A stretch of DNA of 64,000 nucleotides from Microplitis mediator (taxonomy: Eukaryota > Arthropoda > Insecta > Hymenoptera > Braconidae): contig NC_079970.1 of assembly GCF_029852145.1 (NCBI RefSeq), forward strand, positions 25,486,331-25,550,330, read 5' to 3'. Made by a program: the position numbers and the translations under genes. Shown piece after piece: positions 1 to 11,859 of this stretch (position 1 is its first letter; every line of letters starts with the position of its first letter). Below the pieces are notes generated by a model that made no database searches, was not told where the DNA came from, and saw nothing but the letters and a program-made list of their open reading frames with translations.

Positions 1-254
1 TATGAAAATTAATAAAGAATATCATTTATTAACAAGTATAGTGATCGAGTAAGTAAAAATATTCACAAAGTTAAATATTTTAACACCGGTATAGAATATT
101 TACACCGGCAGCGATGTTATTTTAACACCGGAGAATTTTTTTTAACACCGGTACGGAATATTTACACCGGCGGTGGCGTTATTTTTACACCGCTTTCGGT
201 GTTGAAATTTAACACCTACACCGCTTGGACTTACCCCGGTGATTTTTTACAGTG
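1..254. mobile_element. Right part of a TA-flanked CACCGG-array element (cut by window edge)
   Basis: The sequence carries iterated ACACCGG/CCGGTG motifs and ends in TTTTTTACAGTG followed by TA. It aligns along its whole length with 57,970-58,287, including the lead-in with AAGTATAGTGATCGAG and the motif-poor stretch before the array. The 58-kb copy has a matching left terminus at 57,481, so this is the right-hand part of the same element type, with its left end before base 1. No coding capacity is seen, so it is a non-autonomous element. Confidence 0.75.
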
Positions 255-3200
255 TACCTGCACCGAAAGTTCAAATTCTCTTCCTGATTAGAGGGAAGAA
301 AGTCGTTCATTTCTTTTGAGAGAAAACAAATGATAAAAGTTAGCGCATGCGCTCTTTTTCCCAAAAAACAAAGGCAATAGTACATTACACACCTAGAGAG
401 GAAGTAAGACATTCCGACGTCTTACTTTCATCCCTAAATGTGTATACGATTTTTTACCATATCTGCACCTAAAAGATTAAATTTTTGCCTCTGTTGGAGA
501 GAAGAATGGCGCATGCGCTAATTTTTATCATTTGTTTTAAGAGGAAAGAACGACTTTCATCTCTCTAAACAGGGCAGAAATGTAAACTTTCGGTGCAGGT
601 TTGGTGAAATAGTTCATTACACGTCTAGGGAAGAAGATAAAACGTCCGATCCGCGTGTTTTCATCCTCACCTTGGCCTTCAGCTCAGATAGGCAATAATA
701 TACGCGAGTTGGAATGTCCTATTTTTCTCCCTTGGTGTGTAATTTACTAATTAATTTGAAGAATAATGTTGATAATTGATTGGAATTAATTTTTTCAATA
801 AGCTCGTAGAATATACTCGCTCAAAGACAATATCAATTGAACTATGGCCGGTTGAGCGCGATTTTGAAAATAGTCACTTAATTTGAATTTATAATAAATT
901 TTAAAATACTAGTTTTAAAATAATATTTTTTTTACTTGGAACTTTTTTCTTATAAGAATTATAAAAGCGCATTAATTCGTTAGAAACTTGAATTTGAAAT
1001 TTTTTATACTGTTATATAAACTGATATGTGAACGTTAGTTATACTTCGATCAAACAAGACAAAGTATACAAAAGTTATGTAGTTATTTATTAAATTAATT
1101 TACTAAAGTACACTATAGCTTATAATTATATAAGTTTCATGGTGCTGGTGGTAGACAATAGATTGTGCATGATCGCACGTGAGAAAGAGCCAATTATTTT
1201 TTCCTGCTTGTATAAATAATACTTGATAGATGTACATTGTACATGAAGAATAGTATATGTATGTATATGTATGTATATATAGTTCTATTTTTTTTTCTCG
1301 TTCTCCCGCAGATCAGCTGAATTAATCATTTGGACTAAGGAAGGATGTAAGGACCGAAGGTCTTTCAATTTCAGAGCAACGAGTTTTAATCAACGGAATT
1401 CGATTACGGAGCCACTTCGGCTTGAGGGAATCTCCAACCGACAATTATTTTTACGGATGATAAATTTTTTATTTTTTTTACTACTTACTTTATTATGTCG
1501 TTGATAAAATAAATAAGTGGGAAATAAAATAGAAGAAACCTACCGGAAAAAATATGGCAGATAAATTATTATTTTTTATAGAACTCGGTAATTGTTCTTA
1601 ATTTTTTTTGACATTTTTAATCTTTCAAGGCCTAGTTTGTAATTTCAACTGTCACAAATTTATATTTATCTAAATATATATATTTTTTTACTTTCCCACT
1701 GAATTCTGCTGCTATTAAAACCCATCATAAGTTCGTTGACTCTTATATATTTTCAGTGAGTTTATATTTTTTTTTTAATTTAATCCACGTTTATTTTTTT
1801 TAATAAAAAAAAAAAAAAAAGAAATTAATAAAAAATAAATTTTTAAAAATATTAAATAATTTAATAGAATTTAATTGTGTAAAAAAATCCCTGAGAATGC
1901 TATTTGACGGTTATAGATTTTTTTTTTTATTTAGATTTTTTTTTAAATTTAACGACTGAGAGATTCCCAGCGGAGATCATAAAAATTTAACGCTCTCGGC
2001 TAAAATTCTGGTCTAGTGAACAACCTTATCACCTCCGGGGAAAGCCATACCTGTGTATAGTTGTGTCATGGACACACACACACGTATATAAATATGTACA
2101 TACACATATATATTTACGTCTATGTATCATACTTTAGTCTAGCAAACAATTTAAGCTCGCAGTTTATTTTTGGTTTTGACGTTAACAGATTTCGCAATTA
2201 AAATATCCTCTCATAAATAATGAATATTAATAATAAATATCTAAAATCTTATCAGCGGAAGGCATCACATAACTTTTCGTCGTATGTAAATAAAATATGT
2301 ATCGGAAAATGGCCAAACTCTGAAAAATAAATTTGAATTTTCCTAAATACTGTAAATTAAATGAAGAGTTACTTCAGTTACTTAATTTTAAAAAATTTGT
2401 CCGAGTACATTTATCATTAAATAAAAAGTTAACGAGTTGACCCAGAGGATTTTTAGTTTCCGCGGCGAGTTTTGTTCCCATTAATTCCGTCTGACGTTCC
2501 AAATATCTCATTTCCGGTAGCGACATTGCCCGTGCATTCACCCGAGCCCCGAGTTGATAAGAAAATATTATTCTCATTTTGTTTATCCCTCGCATCGAGT
2601 ACTCAAAATTTTTAGCTAACGGTAAAAGTAATTTCTATGAGGGAAAATCGAATTTCCAATATGATCATTTTATTTTACTGTGCATACATTTTTTTATTTT
2701 ATTTAAATTCGGACAGCAAAAGAGGCGAAATACGTTTCGTGCATTACGAAGAGGGTTCACAAACGTACGTGAAAAGAGTGACGCGAACGAGAACAGAGTG
2801 TAGAGAAGCCAGAAATATCTCTTGCAGATGCTGGTGCTCTACTCGCGTTGACCAGCGAACCGAGTAGAGGCTTGATCGATTTTGGCGCTGGGCCGGCAAT
2901 AAAATTCGTGGAATGAGGAAAAACAAAGAGTGGAAACACTAAAGAGTTTAAACTGAAAATTCTCCATGTGGTTTTTGACCCACCGAAAATGGAGTAGCGC
3001 CACGCAAAAAAAGTCCACGCAATTTTTTCGAGTATTGAACGTAATTAAATTTACTTGAGCTTTTTAATTAACAAATAAAAAAAAACGTTACGACGCGACT
3101 TGTAGGTAAAACGAAAGTTATTTTGCAACAGGAAAAAAAAATATATATATATACATATATGTATTTTTTTCATTAACGTGACCCAACTCAGTCTAGTCTG

Positions 3201-3540
3201 AATCCTCCAGTCCTCTCATCATGTGTCAACTCTACATGCTAGTACTCCTAAATAATCCTGAGAGAAAGAACGTGCATTATTATTTGTCGCCAGCATCACA
3301 CACGTGTCGATGACGTCGTCTCCTCACGCTCTGCTGCGGTTTCGGAATAACAAAGTTAAGTTTACCCACCGGAACACGTACGGGATCATAAAGACAGAGT
3401 AAAAAATATTTTAAAAAACTAATCCATGTTTTAAACATATGAGCTTTGGGCTCCAGAATCTTCCCACATGACTTATGACTCCGTTATTTTATTTAAAAAG
3501 TTTAAAAAAATAGTTGACACGAACGAATGTGTTTTTTTTA
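255..3540. other. Intergenic DNA, no supported gene
   Basis: Mostly AT-rich sequence with poly-A/T runs and short TATG/TATA microsatellites (about 1,255-1,280 and 2,090-2,115). Three less AT-rich islands stand out: about 1,315-1,440, 2,440-2,900 and 3,180-3,370. The last contains CACGTG and TGACGTCG motifs. Open frames in these islands are short and show no family I recognise. They could be untranslated exons, regulatory islands or decayed repeats. Confidence 0.5.
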
Positions 3541-4275
3541 ACTTCCCGCTAAGAAAATTGTAAATTTTCAAAAAAACGGGAAGTCATTGGTTTCGGTCCG
3601 ATTTACGAAAATCGAATTTCCATCAGATATCGACGTTTTGAGGTCCTAGGAAGCTATTCTGACTAATTTCAAGATGATGTCCGAGTGTATGTATGTATGT
3701 ACGTACGTACGGATGTAAATACCTGTATCTTTTGAACGGATGAACCGATTTTGAACTTTAAGGTGTCAATCGATGCGGATTGTCAATATCTTGAAGCCAT
3801 GAGAAATTGAGCTTGATCGGTAGGGCTCGTTCAGAGATATTCCAAAAATAAAATTTTTTCAAAAATGTTTTTTTTGGATAACTTTTAATGTGCTCAATGG
3901 ATTGATTCCAAAATGGACTGGGCTCTAGAGCTTTATAAACCGCGTCGAATGCCACCTCAACCATCAAAATCGGTTCATTCGTTCAAGAGAAACCGTTGTC
4001 GAAAGAATTCAAAAAAAAAATTTTTTTTATTTTTTTTGAAATATCTCAAAAACGACTCAATAAATCGAATTCAAAATTTGATCAGCTTTGGAACTTGATA
4101 AAATGCGTCGATTGCCACCTCAACCGTCTCAATCGGTTTATTCGTTTGAAAAAAAATAGTGAAAAACGTTTTTTTTTCGAAAACAACAGCAAACAAAAGT
4201 ATTTTCGAGCTCGAAGAGCTCGAAAATGTATTCACAACAGTGTTTTCGAGGTTCTTCTCGAAAACAGCGGGAAGT
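3541..4275. mobile_element. Interspersed element with ACTTCCCGCT / AGCGGGAAGT ends, copy 1
   Basis: Begins ACTTCCCGCTAAGAAAATTG and ends AGCGGGAAGT, short terminal inverted repeats. The body matches the interval 53,216-54,139 through shared blocks (the GGTTTCGGTCCGA block, a TATG/TACG microsatellite, the CTTTTGAACGGATGAACCG block and repeated AACCG(T/A)C-TCAATCGGTTTATTCG modules). Small open frames inside are repeat artefacts: they follow the repeated modules and lack family motifs. Two copies in one window show it is a dispersed repeat, which I cannot classify further. Confidence 0.75.
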
Positions 4276-5786
4276 TTTGGGGCTGGCTCGCAGGGTCAAC
4301 TGACAGACCGATTTTTAAAATAAAAATTAATGAAATATTGAATAAAATGATTTGAGAATAGACCGATTAGTCATGCTCTAGATTCTGATAACCGCCGAAA
4401 TAATCAGTCATGGTACGTTAAAATGTCAAGGTAAAAATGATGCACATCGCACGGCCTAGTTGCATGACATTATAATAATATTGTATTAGATGTTGAAGAA
4501 ATATTAAAACCACGTGCTGCTATACGGTATCACATATCCGATAACAGACAAGCAAACAAGTACAAGTATTAAAAATATAAAGAGTACCCTGAGGAAATGG
4601 CAGCTATATTACACACTCAAGTGTGCAAGCGCAAAAGAGTACCCAGTACATAAAAGTACTGCGCTTGTGTACTGTTTAGTTATATCGGACATGTATTGGT
4701 TTGCTGAGGTATAATAAAACACTTGTACTCGCGGCTGTCGATAGGATAAGGTTTTAAAGAACCAGCAGCCTCAAGAGTCCGTCTATATATATAGAGATAT
4801 CAAATATAGTATCAATCTCGAGATAGAGATCCACTTTTACTCCGGTTATGAAACTTTTTCAGTATGGAAAACTTTATCTCAATGCGCTTCAATTTTTGTT
4901 TCGGTATTTTTAAAAGTTGTACTCAATTATTAAATATTTGTAACTTTCAACAAAATGATGTTCAATTTTTTTCCGCCAAAAGTTGTATCGAGTCGGAATA
5001 CGAGAGTTAGTTCAGAGGATAACTTTAAATAATTAATGCACAGAAAAAAAAATTCTGCACTATGAAGTGAAAACAAAAATTTTCTTATGCCAAAAAATTT
5101 TTTGAGCCGAGAAATCCTTCTTTTTCTGTGGGTGAATAATTTTTAAAAATTTTAAATGATGCATGAGAAAAAACTTAAACAGTGTCGGTGACATTGTCTA
5201 GTATAAGAGGTCACTGTATTTTTGATGTTAAAAAAAGTGACATTAACTTACACCAGGGTCAAAAGTTATGTCTGAAAAGAGCGCACTAATTTAAAAGTAA
5301 AGCTTTTGTTATACGTACATAGGTCAGATGCAGATTCTAAGTGATAAAAACTGGAACAAGTCCTCATCGATTGACCTAATGACTAAACTGATTTAGTTCA
5401 CCGTATGAACATACTATTACTATCAATTATGCTATTATATTTTCTACATAATTTACTTAGCAAAATAAATTGAATGAGAAATAAAATAGTCATGATAGCA
5501 ACATCTCAATTGAAAGCGGTTCAAATAAAAGGCGCGTAATTGCGGATGAACGGATCCGTGACGTAAAATAAAAAATACTGATACTCAAAGCGCTGATCAG
5601 TGTTATATATTACGGGAAGTAAATAAAAATGATATAAAACAGATTTATAAAGTTAAAGATTTTTAAAAAGTACATACTTATTTATCATAAGTAATGTAGA
5701 TACAAATGAAGAAAATAAAGAGAGCGAGACGCGAAGGAGGTGTACGCTAAGAACGCGACCACCGTAACTATATAAATTGTATTTTC

Positions 5787-5829
<43 letters not shown>

Positions 5830-7039
5830 CTTTTCAGTTTATGTATCTTGATATACTTTTTTTCTATCATCTATTCCGCGGTTATGCTCTTCAAACTTTA
5901 CTACTAGATTCGAAGAAACTCTGTAGCGAAACGTTTATATTTTTTCTCTCATCTCTAAAAAATATGAAGAAAAAGAAGAATATAAGCAGTTATAGTATCT
6001 TTCGTCTTAAGTCTCTGTACATAAAATTTCTTTAGCTTTACTTGGGTAAAAGTAATTTCGTGTCTCGGTATCGTTGCTTTGACGATGACGTAAGCTCTTT
6101 ATATAAATATATATATGCATGAAGACATAATATAAGCGTAAGTATGTATGATAGGTACAAGAACAAGATATACATGGAGATTGACACGACGATATAAGCG
6201 TCAAGGATGCCGGGATGTAATAATAACAGTGATAATAAAATGTTATAATTATTTAAAAAAATATACGCAGTATATGTTTTATTTGTATTGTCATCCACGT
6301 ATTATTCCATTACGCGGATGTAAAAATCGCTTGGGTGATTTTCCTAAACGTTATTATCGTTAACGAGTAAATAAATAGTATGATTGAGCATGTAAATAAT
6401 AATACGATTAGCGATAAAAATTAAATAAAATGGTGAGTGTGGTAATTGGTATGTGATTACAGAGACGGTGGGGAGATGATAAACATCCAGTAATGAGGAA
6501 GTATAAATAAATAAATAAAAAATGATATGACTTCCGCGGTTATAAAACAACCGTGGGTCAATGTAATCCAAGATGAAAAGTACACTAAGTAAAGCAAAGT
6601 TAACTTGCGTTGGTTGCAGGTAATAAGATCTCGGAACCGACTGAGACGCCGAGGGTTTAACAAGCAATCCAAGTAAAGAGGAATATGGTGCAAGTGAAGT
6701 TAAGACTCATGACTGAAGTTGAGAGATGCTTTTGAGCACTAGACAAATCCGCGCCGGGTCACAAATTCCTGCGGTTGTCATTCATGTTAATTTAACTTCC
6801 GTGGAATTTTGGTTTGTGCAACCAATTTGTAATCGCCTGAGATTTAATCTGTGTAATAAAAGTATTTTCTTTACTTAGGGGTAACGTCAACCGATTTTTA
6901 ATTCAGTTTAATTTTGGACAAACACCGGAAACCTAAAATAGAGTCTTTAGCTTTTTTTGAAGCCTTAACTGGGGTTAAAAATTTCGTATTTTCAAAAATT
7001 CTAATTCGTATCCAAGAAATTTTTTTTAAAATCCTCATT
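4276..7039. other. Intergenic AT-rich DNA with microsatellites
   Basis: No gene is supported. It holds a small CACAGAAAAA-ended inverted-repeat element (5,043-5,136) and a long (AT)n microsatellite near 5,788-5,832. Several open frames lie between 5,840 and 6,690, but they are lysine-, tyrosine- or isoleucine-rich translations of low-complexity DNA without family signatures. Confidence 0.5.
5043..5136. mobile_element. Small CACAGAAAAAA-ended MITE-like element
   Basis: Left end CACAGAAAAAAAAATTC and right end CTTTTTCTGTG form an inverted repeat. The interior (an alternation of AAATTTTCTT and AAGAAATT blocks) resembles the elements at 11,672, 25,862 and 29,189. It is too short to encode anything. 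Confidence 0.55.
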
Positions 7040-7570
7040 TACTCTACGAATGCAACAGAATAATTCGGAGTGAATGTGGAGCGGATGACTATTTATTTAT
7101 TTAACCCCCTCAGAGTGAAATTTACTCCGAAGAGTAGATTAGTTTAATATTAAAACTTGAAATCGGAGTGAATTCGGATTGAAATAAAATCCAAACCACT
7201 CCGAAATCATTCCACCGAAGAAACAAACTCTCTATTTACATGATCCTGAAGTTAGCCGACGTCTAATAATTTTTGGATTTTTTAAAAAACGAAAAATTAT
7301 CAAAAAAAAAAATATTTAAAAAAATTGCACTTATAGTCTTTTTAATTTTCTACATGTGCATTTTTTCAGTTTCTTTTTTTTTTCAAACTTAATTGTTCAA
7401 AATAAAATCCTAAAATTTTTAATTGTCTGCTAACTTCAGGATCATCTATTTACTCCGTATGCGGAGTGATTTTTTATAAAAACTCCGAAACTCCGAGTGA
7501 ATTCGGATTGAAATAAAATTCGCAATCACTCCAAATTCACTCCCGATTTTTTACGGAGTCCCGTTTATTT
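7040..7570. repeat. GGAGTGAATTCGGATTG repeat, interrupted by a younger element
   Basis: The block GGAGTGAATTCGGATTGAAA with following CACTCCGAA motifs occurs around 7,160-7,210 and again around 7,485-7,560, and shorter GGAGTGAAT/ATTCACTCC motifs run in both orientations. The region is split by the hAT-like element at 7,240-7,445. It looks like a palindromic motif-array element older than its insertion. Confidence 0.55.
7240..7445. mobile_element. hAT-like MITE with 8-bp target duplication
   Basis: Terminal inverted repeats ATGATCCTGAAGTTAGC and GCTAACTTCAGGATCAT bound about 206 bp. The 8 bp CTATTTAC lie immediately outside both ends (7,232-7,239 and 7,446-7,453), which is the duplication size of hAT transposons. 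Copies of the same terminus occur at 17,838 and 37,786. There is no transposase frame, so it is non-autonomous. Confidence 0.8.
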
Positions 7571-8146
7571 TTTTGAGTGTGAGAAAGAGGTCCGGTGGCG
7601 TTTTCCTCAAGATTTATTTTATTTGGCGGCTTGGAGTTTAAAATTTTCTTTCCACTTCACAGACACATGCAGCTGAAATAATTTTGAACAAGTGAAGAGT
7701 ACAAGTAAGCGATTTGAATAATTTTATTTAATCAGAATTAGTGATACCGTGTTGAGAGTGGGAGAACAAATGGAATGCCGGTGATGAGAGGTGACGTAGT
7801 CGTGCTGAAATTGAATTACGGCTCGGGACTCAATAAAGCGGCCGCAAGCACGGGAACTACGACGACGATGGTGACGACGACAGTTAAACGTCCGAAGTGT
7901 CATGCTCGTGTTCACATGTGTATACACGTTAAAACCCTATAATCTATCATGGATTCGAGCTATTATGTCGCATTAAACACTGCGGTTTTGCTGTGTTATG
8001 TTATTATGAGCTAAAAGCACTAAACCAGCAAAGTATAATCCCGCATGAGATCAACGTTCGACGCCCTTCGATTCAAATCCAGCTAATCGTCAATAATTGA
8101 TACACTAGACGGGGATTTACGGATGATGCTCCGATTTAAGTTGAGA

Positions 8147-8178
8147 GACAGACAGGAGACAGGAGACAGGAGACTGGA
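8147..8178. repeat. Short GGAGACA tandem repeat
   Basis: A run of AGACAGGAG-type units repeats about four times. It is a simple minisatellite with no inferred function. Confidence 0.5.
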
Positions 8179-8814
8179 GAAACTCAATTAAGTTTTGAAT
8201 CCGTATAAGGAGCCAACAAGTCGTGTCTCGGAAACAGTTGTCTCTATTGTCTTCCATCATCAACAATTCATCTTCATTAGCAATTAATTTTCTACTAGCT
8301 CTCCATACTCTGCATATTAAGTGTCCCGGCACTTTACTTTGAATTATCAAGATGATGGATCAACGTCAATTGCTGAAAATTATACGTCAGGTTATTTTAT
8401 TTTAAATCAATCAGGTATCGGAGGTTGCTGAGTTTATTAGCGAATACATTTAAGATTATCAAGATCCTGGCATTAACCTTGGCCTCGACCACCGAGTAAT
8501 CGACCGTTTTTTTATTTAAACCGGCTGAGCTTGCCAGGTGCAACTTAAGGATTCATTTTTTTTTTACTCTATTATGGTTTTTAAATTAACCCTGACAACC
8601 CGCCAATTTTGATTCTGGGTCATTCTGATATCAAAATGAAGGATACAGCTGATCCTGAAGACTAGTACGTACATTTTTTTTTCTCACGGCCGCTGAGGAC
8701 GAGTGTTTATTAAATATATATGTTTATTTATTGACGTTTTGGTAAAGTCCAATAGACGGACAAGAGAGATTGTGATGGAGTACCCGAGGAAGAGTTTTGG
8801 TTCAAGTACTTACC

Positions 8815-8912
8815 CTGATGAATCACTCGTGAAAACGGGAACCACTGGTGGTTAATCACTGATTTAAAAGTCACTGATGAAAAAAAATAATCGCACGAAC
8901 ACTGAGTTTACT
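8815..8912 (-). promoter_or_regulatory. Possible minus-strand promoter and untranslated first exon
   Basis: Read on the minus strand, an arthropod-type initiator TCAGTGTTCG near 8,912 is followed by about 100 bp that ends at a clear splice donor, CATCAGG|GTAAGT, at about 8,815. The upstream DNA (8,930-9,040) is less AT-rich than its surroundings. No coding exon of a minus-strand gene is recognisable between here and base 1, so any coding part would have to be outside the window. This is a signal-based guess only. Confidence 0.25.
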
Positions 8913-9049
8913 TAGCGACCACACCAAAACAGCCCCTCGACAACGACTGATTTTTATCGAACAACTCGCGCCAGCAACACTCCTTGGCGCTGCTTTCCTC
9001 GACAACTGACCTGGAGAACTAACAGCAGGTGGCGTGACATCTTGCGGTT

Positions 9050-10376
9050 GAGGAGTAATTCAAAAAAATGTTTATACGAGCGCGGCAAATTTTAAACTGT
9101 TTTTGAAAAGTCCCTATTTTGATATGACCCTGAAGTTTTTAGATGAGTGTGACTGTGGGTGCATTTCCGAATGCACCTAGACTTAAAAAGTATACTAGAA
9201 ATTTTTTATTTTTATTAATTATTCTGATTACTTGCGCGGTAAATTTGAATATTTGAAGAATAAATTATTAGAAACTGGAGAAAAATTAAAAATCGTCTGT
9301 CAAAATAAAATGGCGGCAGAATATGATAGAAAAATATTTAAAATATTAAAAAAAAAACACTTGAGTGTTTGAACAAACCTTGGCGGGGAAATAATGTGCA
9401 GAAGGGTGTCCGAATACACTTGGAGATTTAAATTAAATTGCTCCAAGTGTATTGCAGCTAAAATACGTCACTTAACTGCTATTTCCCACCAGACGATGCC
9501 AGATGATTTTGCTCAGGAACTTGGAAGTTATCAGCATCAGCTATCAGCAACACTTTGGACTGCCACTGAACACTTAACACTTAACGACACCACAGACATT
9601 TTGCACAATTTAATTAAACAATAACTATGAGTAACAAATTTAATGGATAATTACACGACGTAACTGCAATACTGTGTTTTAATTCAAACGTAAAGAAGGA
9701 TCTGGACTACTGCTGCCATTTTCGATGATACTGACTGCCGCTATCGAACCGCCAGTTGATACAAAACAATCGATTCGCGATTCATCGACCGCCCCCACTC
9801 TAGCAAAAATTTGAACGCCGAATCCAGCGACGCGCAGTAGCGGCAACTTGGCGCGAAAGTTCAAAATTGAAATTTAATCATTTTATTAAAAATCATTTTT
9901 ATCAATAATTATATTAACTAGGGTGCATTCGGAAATACTCCAGCTCTAGCTCTCGCTATATGCCATCACTTAGCTGGATCCAGAGCTAAATTATTTCCAA
10001 ATGCTCTCATAAAAAATAAAGAATACACGCTTATCAACTGTTACTCCAACATCCTGATACCGAGTTCTTGTTCGAGTCCGCAGATGTCCAAAAAAAGTCT
10101 ATATTTATATTTTTAATTATTCTGCGAATAATTTTCATTTTACCAAACTCACATTAATTACTCATACATTTGTTGTTTAAAATCTGCGTGTATTATTCAT
10201 CACTTACAACAATGAAATAATTGAATAATTTAACGCGCATGACAATCACTGAAAAATATCAAAATATCAGTCATCATTATTTCGAAAATAAACTTGTGGT
10301 TATCAGACTGGCCGTTGATGTCTATGTGGTAAAATAAATATATATTTCAAATAAATAATTACTCGTAATTATAATC
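9050..10376. other. Intergenic, upstream of the SDR gene
   Basis: Two modest open frames (9,394-9,624 on + and 9,679-9,864 on -) show no recognisable family and are not called. A small palindromic unit around 9,920-10,010 (GGTGCATTCGGAAATA... and its degenerate complement) looks like a MITE remnant, with a related GTGCATTTCCGAATGCACC palindrome at about 9,159. The last about 200 bp before the ATG at 10,377 are the presumed 5' UTR and promoter of the SDR gene. Confidence 0.4.
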
Positions 10377-11569
10377 ATGCCTTCATTTTGCTACATCTTG
10401 TTCCCAATAATTGTGATAATGGGATTGTTGAGGAAATGCCGTGAGCTAACCTGGGGAAAATGTAAAGACACGAGCAGTTTACATGGAAAAGTTTATCTTG
10501 TAACCGGTGCTAATTCTGGCATCGGCAAGGAAACTGTTCGTGAACTTGCCCGGCGACAAGCTCGTGTTATATTGGCATGCAGAGATATGGACAATGCGCG
10601 GGATGTTATTTTACAGATACGTAAAAATATATCAACTGGTGAAATGGTAATTAGCGGTAACTTAAATACTTATTTATTATTTTACAATAATCATAATAAT
10701 TAAATAAATAAATTTTTAGATTCCCATGCAACTGGACTTGGCTTCGCTGGCATCAATACGCAAATTTGCTCAGCAAGTACTTGATGATTTTCCGGAAATC
10801 CACTGCTTGATAAATAATGCTGGAGTCTACGTGCCATTGAGAGATCGTTCGATGACCAGAGATGGTTTTGAAATTCATTTTGGTGTAAATCATTTGGGAC
10901 ATTTCCTCCTTACGAACTTACTTTTGGAAAGACTGAAAGTATCAGCTCCCAGCAGGTATTTGGTATTTACTCTAGATAATTAATCACTTGGATTATTTCA
11001 TTAAATATTTAATTAAACCTCTAGGATAGTAATTGTTACGTCGAAACTGTTGGAGTCCGGAACTATTGACTTTTCAAATTTAAATGGGGAAAAAGGTCTG
11101 CCTGCAAAAGGTCGCATGAATCCTGGCTACTGCAATTCAAAATTAGCGAACGCTTATTTTGCAAAAGAGTTGGCCAGACGTTTAGAAGGCTCTGGAGTTA
11201 ATGTTTATATGGTTTGTCCGGGATTTACTTACACGGGACTGTTCCGTAATGTCAAACGTAGTTGGTTCCATTACATAATATTTTCCCCGGTGGCTCTTCT
11301 ATTTCTACGAACTGCTCACCAGGTAATTAATTTATTAATTAATAATAATAATAGTAAAGATTATTGTAGTAATGATGACCTTTTTATTGAAACAATAGGG
11401 CGCACAAACAGTTTTACACTGCGCAACAGATGCTTCCTTATCAGATGAAACAGGATTACTTTACCGGGACTGTAAAATTTATGACTCAAAAAAAATTTTG
11501 AAAGATGATGTCGCTAAAAATTTGTGGGAAGTCAGTGCCAGTCTTGTTGGAGTTGATACTCCTAAATAG
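10377..11569 (+). CDS. Retinol dehydrogenase 11/12/13-like short-chain dehydrogenase
   Basis: A classical/extended SDR of the RDH11-14 group, which uses NAD(P)(H) to interconvert retinoids or other lipid alcohols and aldehydes, usually on ER or mitochondrial membranes. Reconstructed exons are 10,377-10,646, 10,720-10,955, 11,025-11,322 and 11,399-11,569, all GT-AG and phase-consistent, giving 324 aa, close to the family size of about 320. An N-terminal hydrophobic anchor (residues about 5-18) precedes the cofactor motif TGANSGIG (43-50). Further motifs are NNAG (122-125), the Ser in the VTS strand (175) and the catalytic YCNSK (Tyr204, Lys208). The C-terminal exon has the typical GAQTVLHCAT and TGLLYRDC motifs. 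The start is the first ATG before the hydrophobic segment. All catalytic residues are present, so it should be active. The exact substrate cannot be read from the sequence. Confidence 0.93.
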
Positions 11570-11671
11570 ATATTCAAATTTTTGAATAACTTTACTCAAT
11601 CACATCAACTCTTAATGAGATTAATGGCATGAGATTTTAAATAATTTATAAGATTTTTTTTAAGGTACACA

Positions 11672-11847
11672 GAAAAAAAATTTCTCGACGCAAGAAATAT
11701 TTGCATTATGAACTGAAAATTCAAATTTTCTTAGGACTAGAAAAAGTTTCTAGATTATGCAAAAAAATTTTTGATTTCGATTTATAATGCAAGAAAATTC
11801 CTGGGGTCGATTTAAATTTTGTTGCTCAGAAATATTTTTTTTCTGTA
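11672..11847. mobile_element. CACAGAAAAAA-ended MITE-like element
   Basis: Starts TACACAGAAAAAAAATTTC and ends TTTTTTTTCTGTA, with an inner alternation of GCAAGAAAT and ATTTTCTT blocks in both orientations. A TA precedes the left end. It lies about 100 bp after the SDR stop codon, so it may be inside its 3' UTR. Same family as 5,043, 25,862 and 29,189. Confidence 0.6.
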
Positions 11848-11859
11848 CAAATAAATATT

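Noticed and set aside
1315..1500. Candidate exon after CCCGCAG on the plus strand
   Set aside because: A frame stays open for about 60 codons but has no recognisable protein motif and no matching neighbouring exon; kept only as a mention in the intergenic description.
3996..4355. 119-residue plus-strand open frame
   Set aside because: Lies in the ACTTCCCGCT interspersed repeat; the equivalent frame in the 54-kb copy is not conserved.
9394..9864. Two opposed open frames upstream of the SDR gene
   Set aside because: No splice context, family motif or conserved start; could not be supported as genes.
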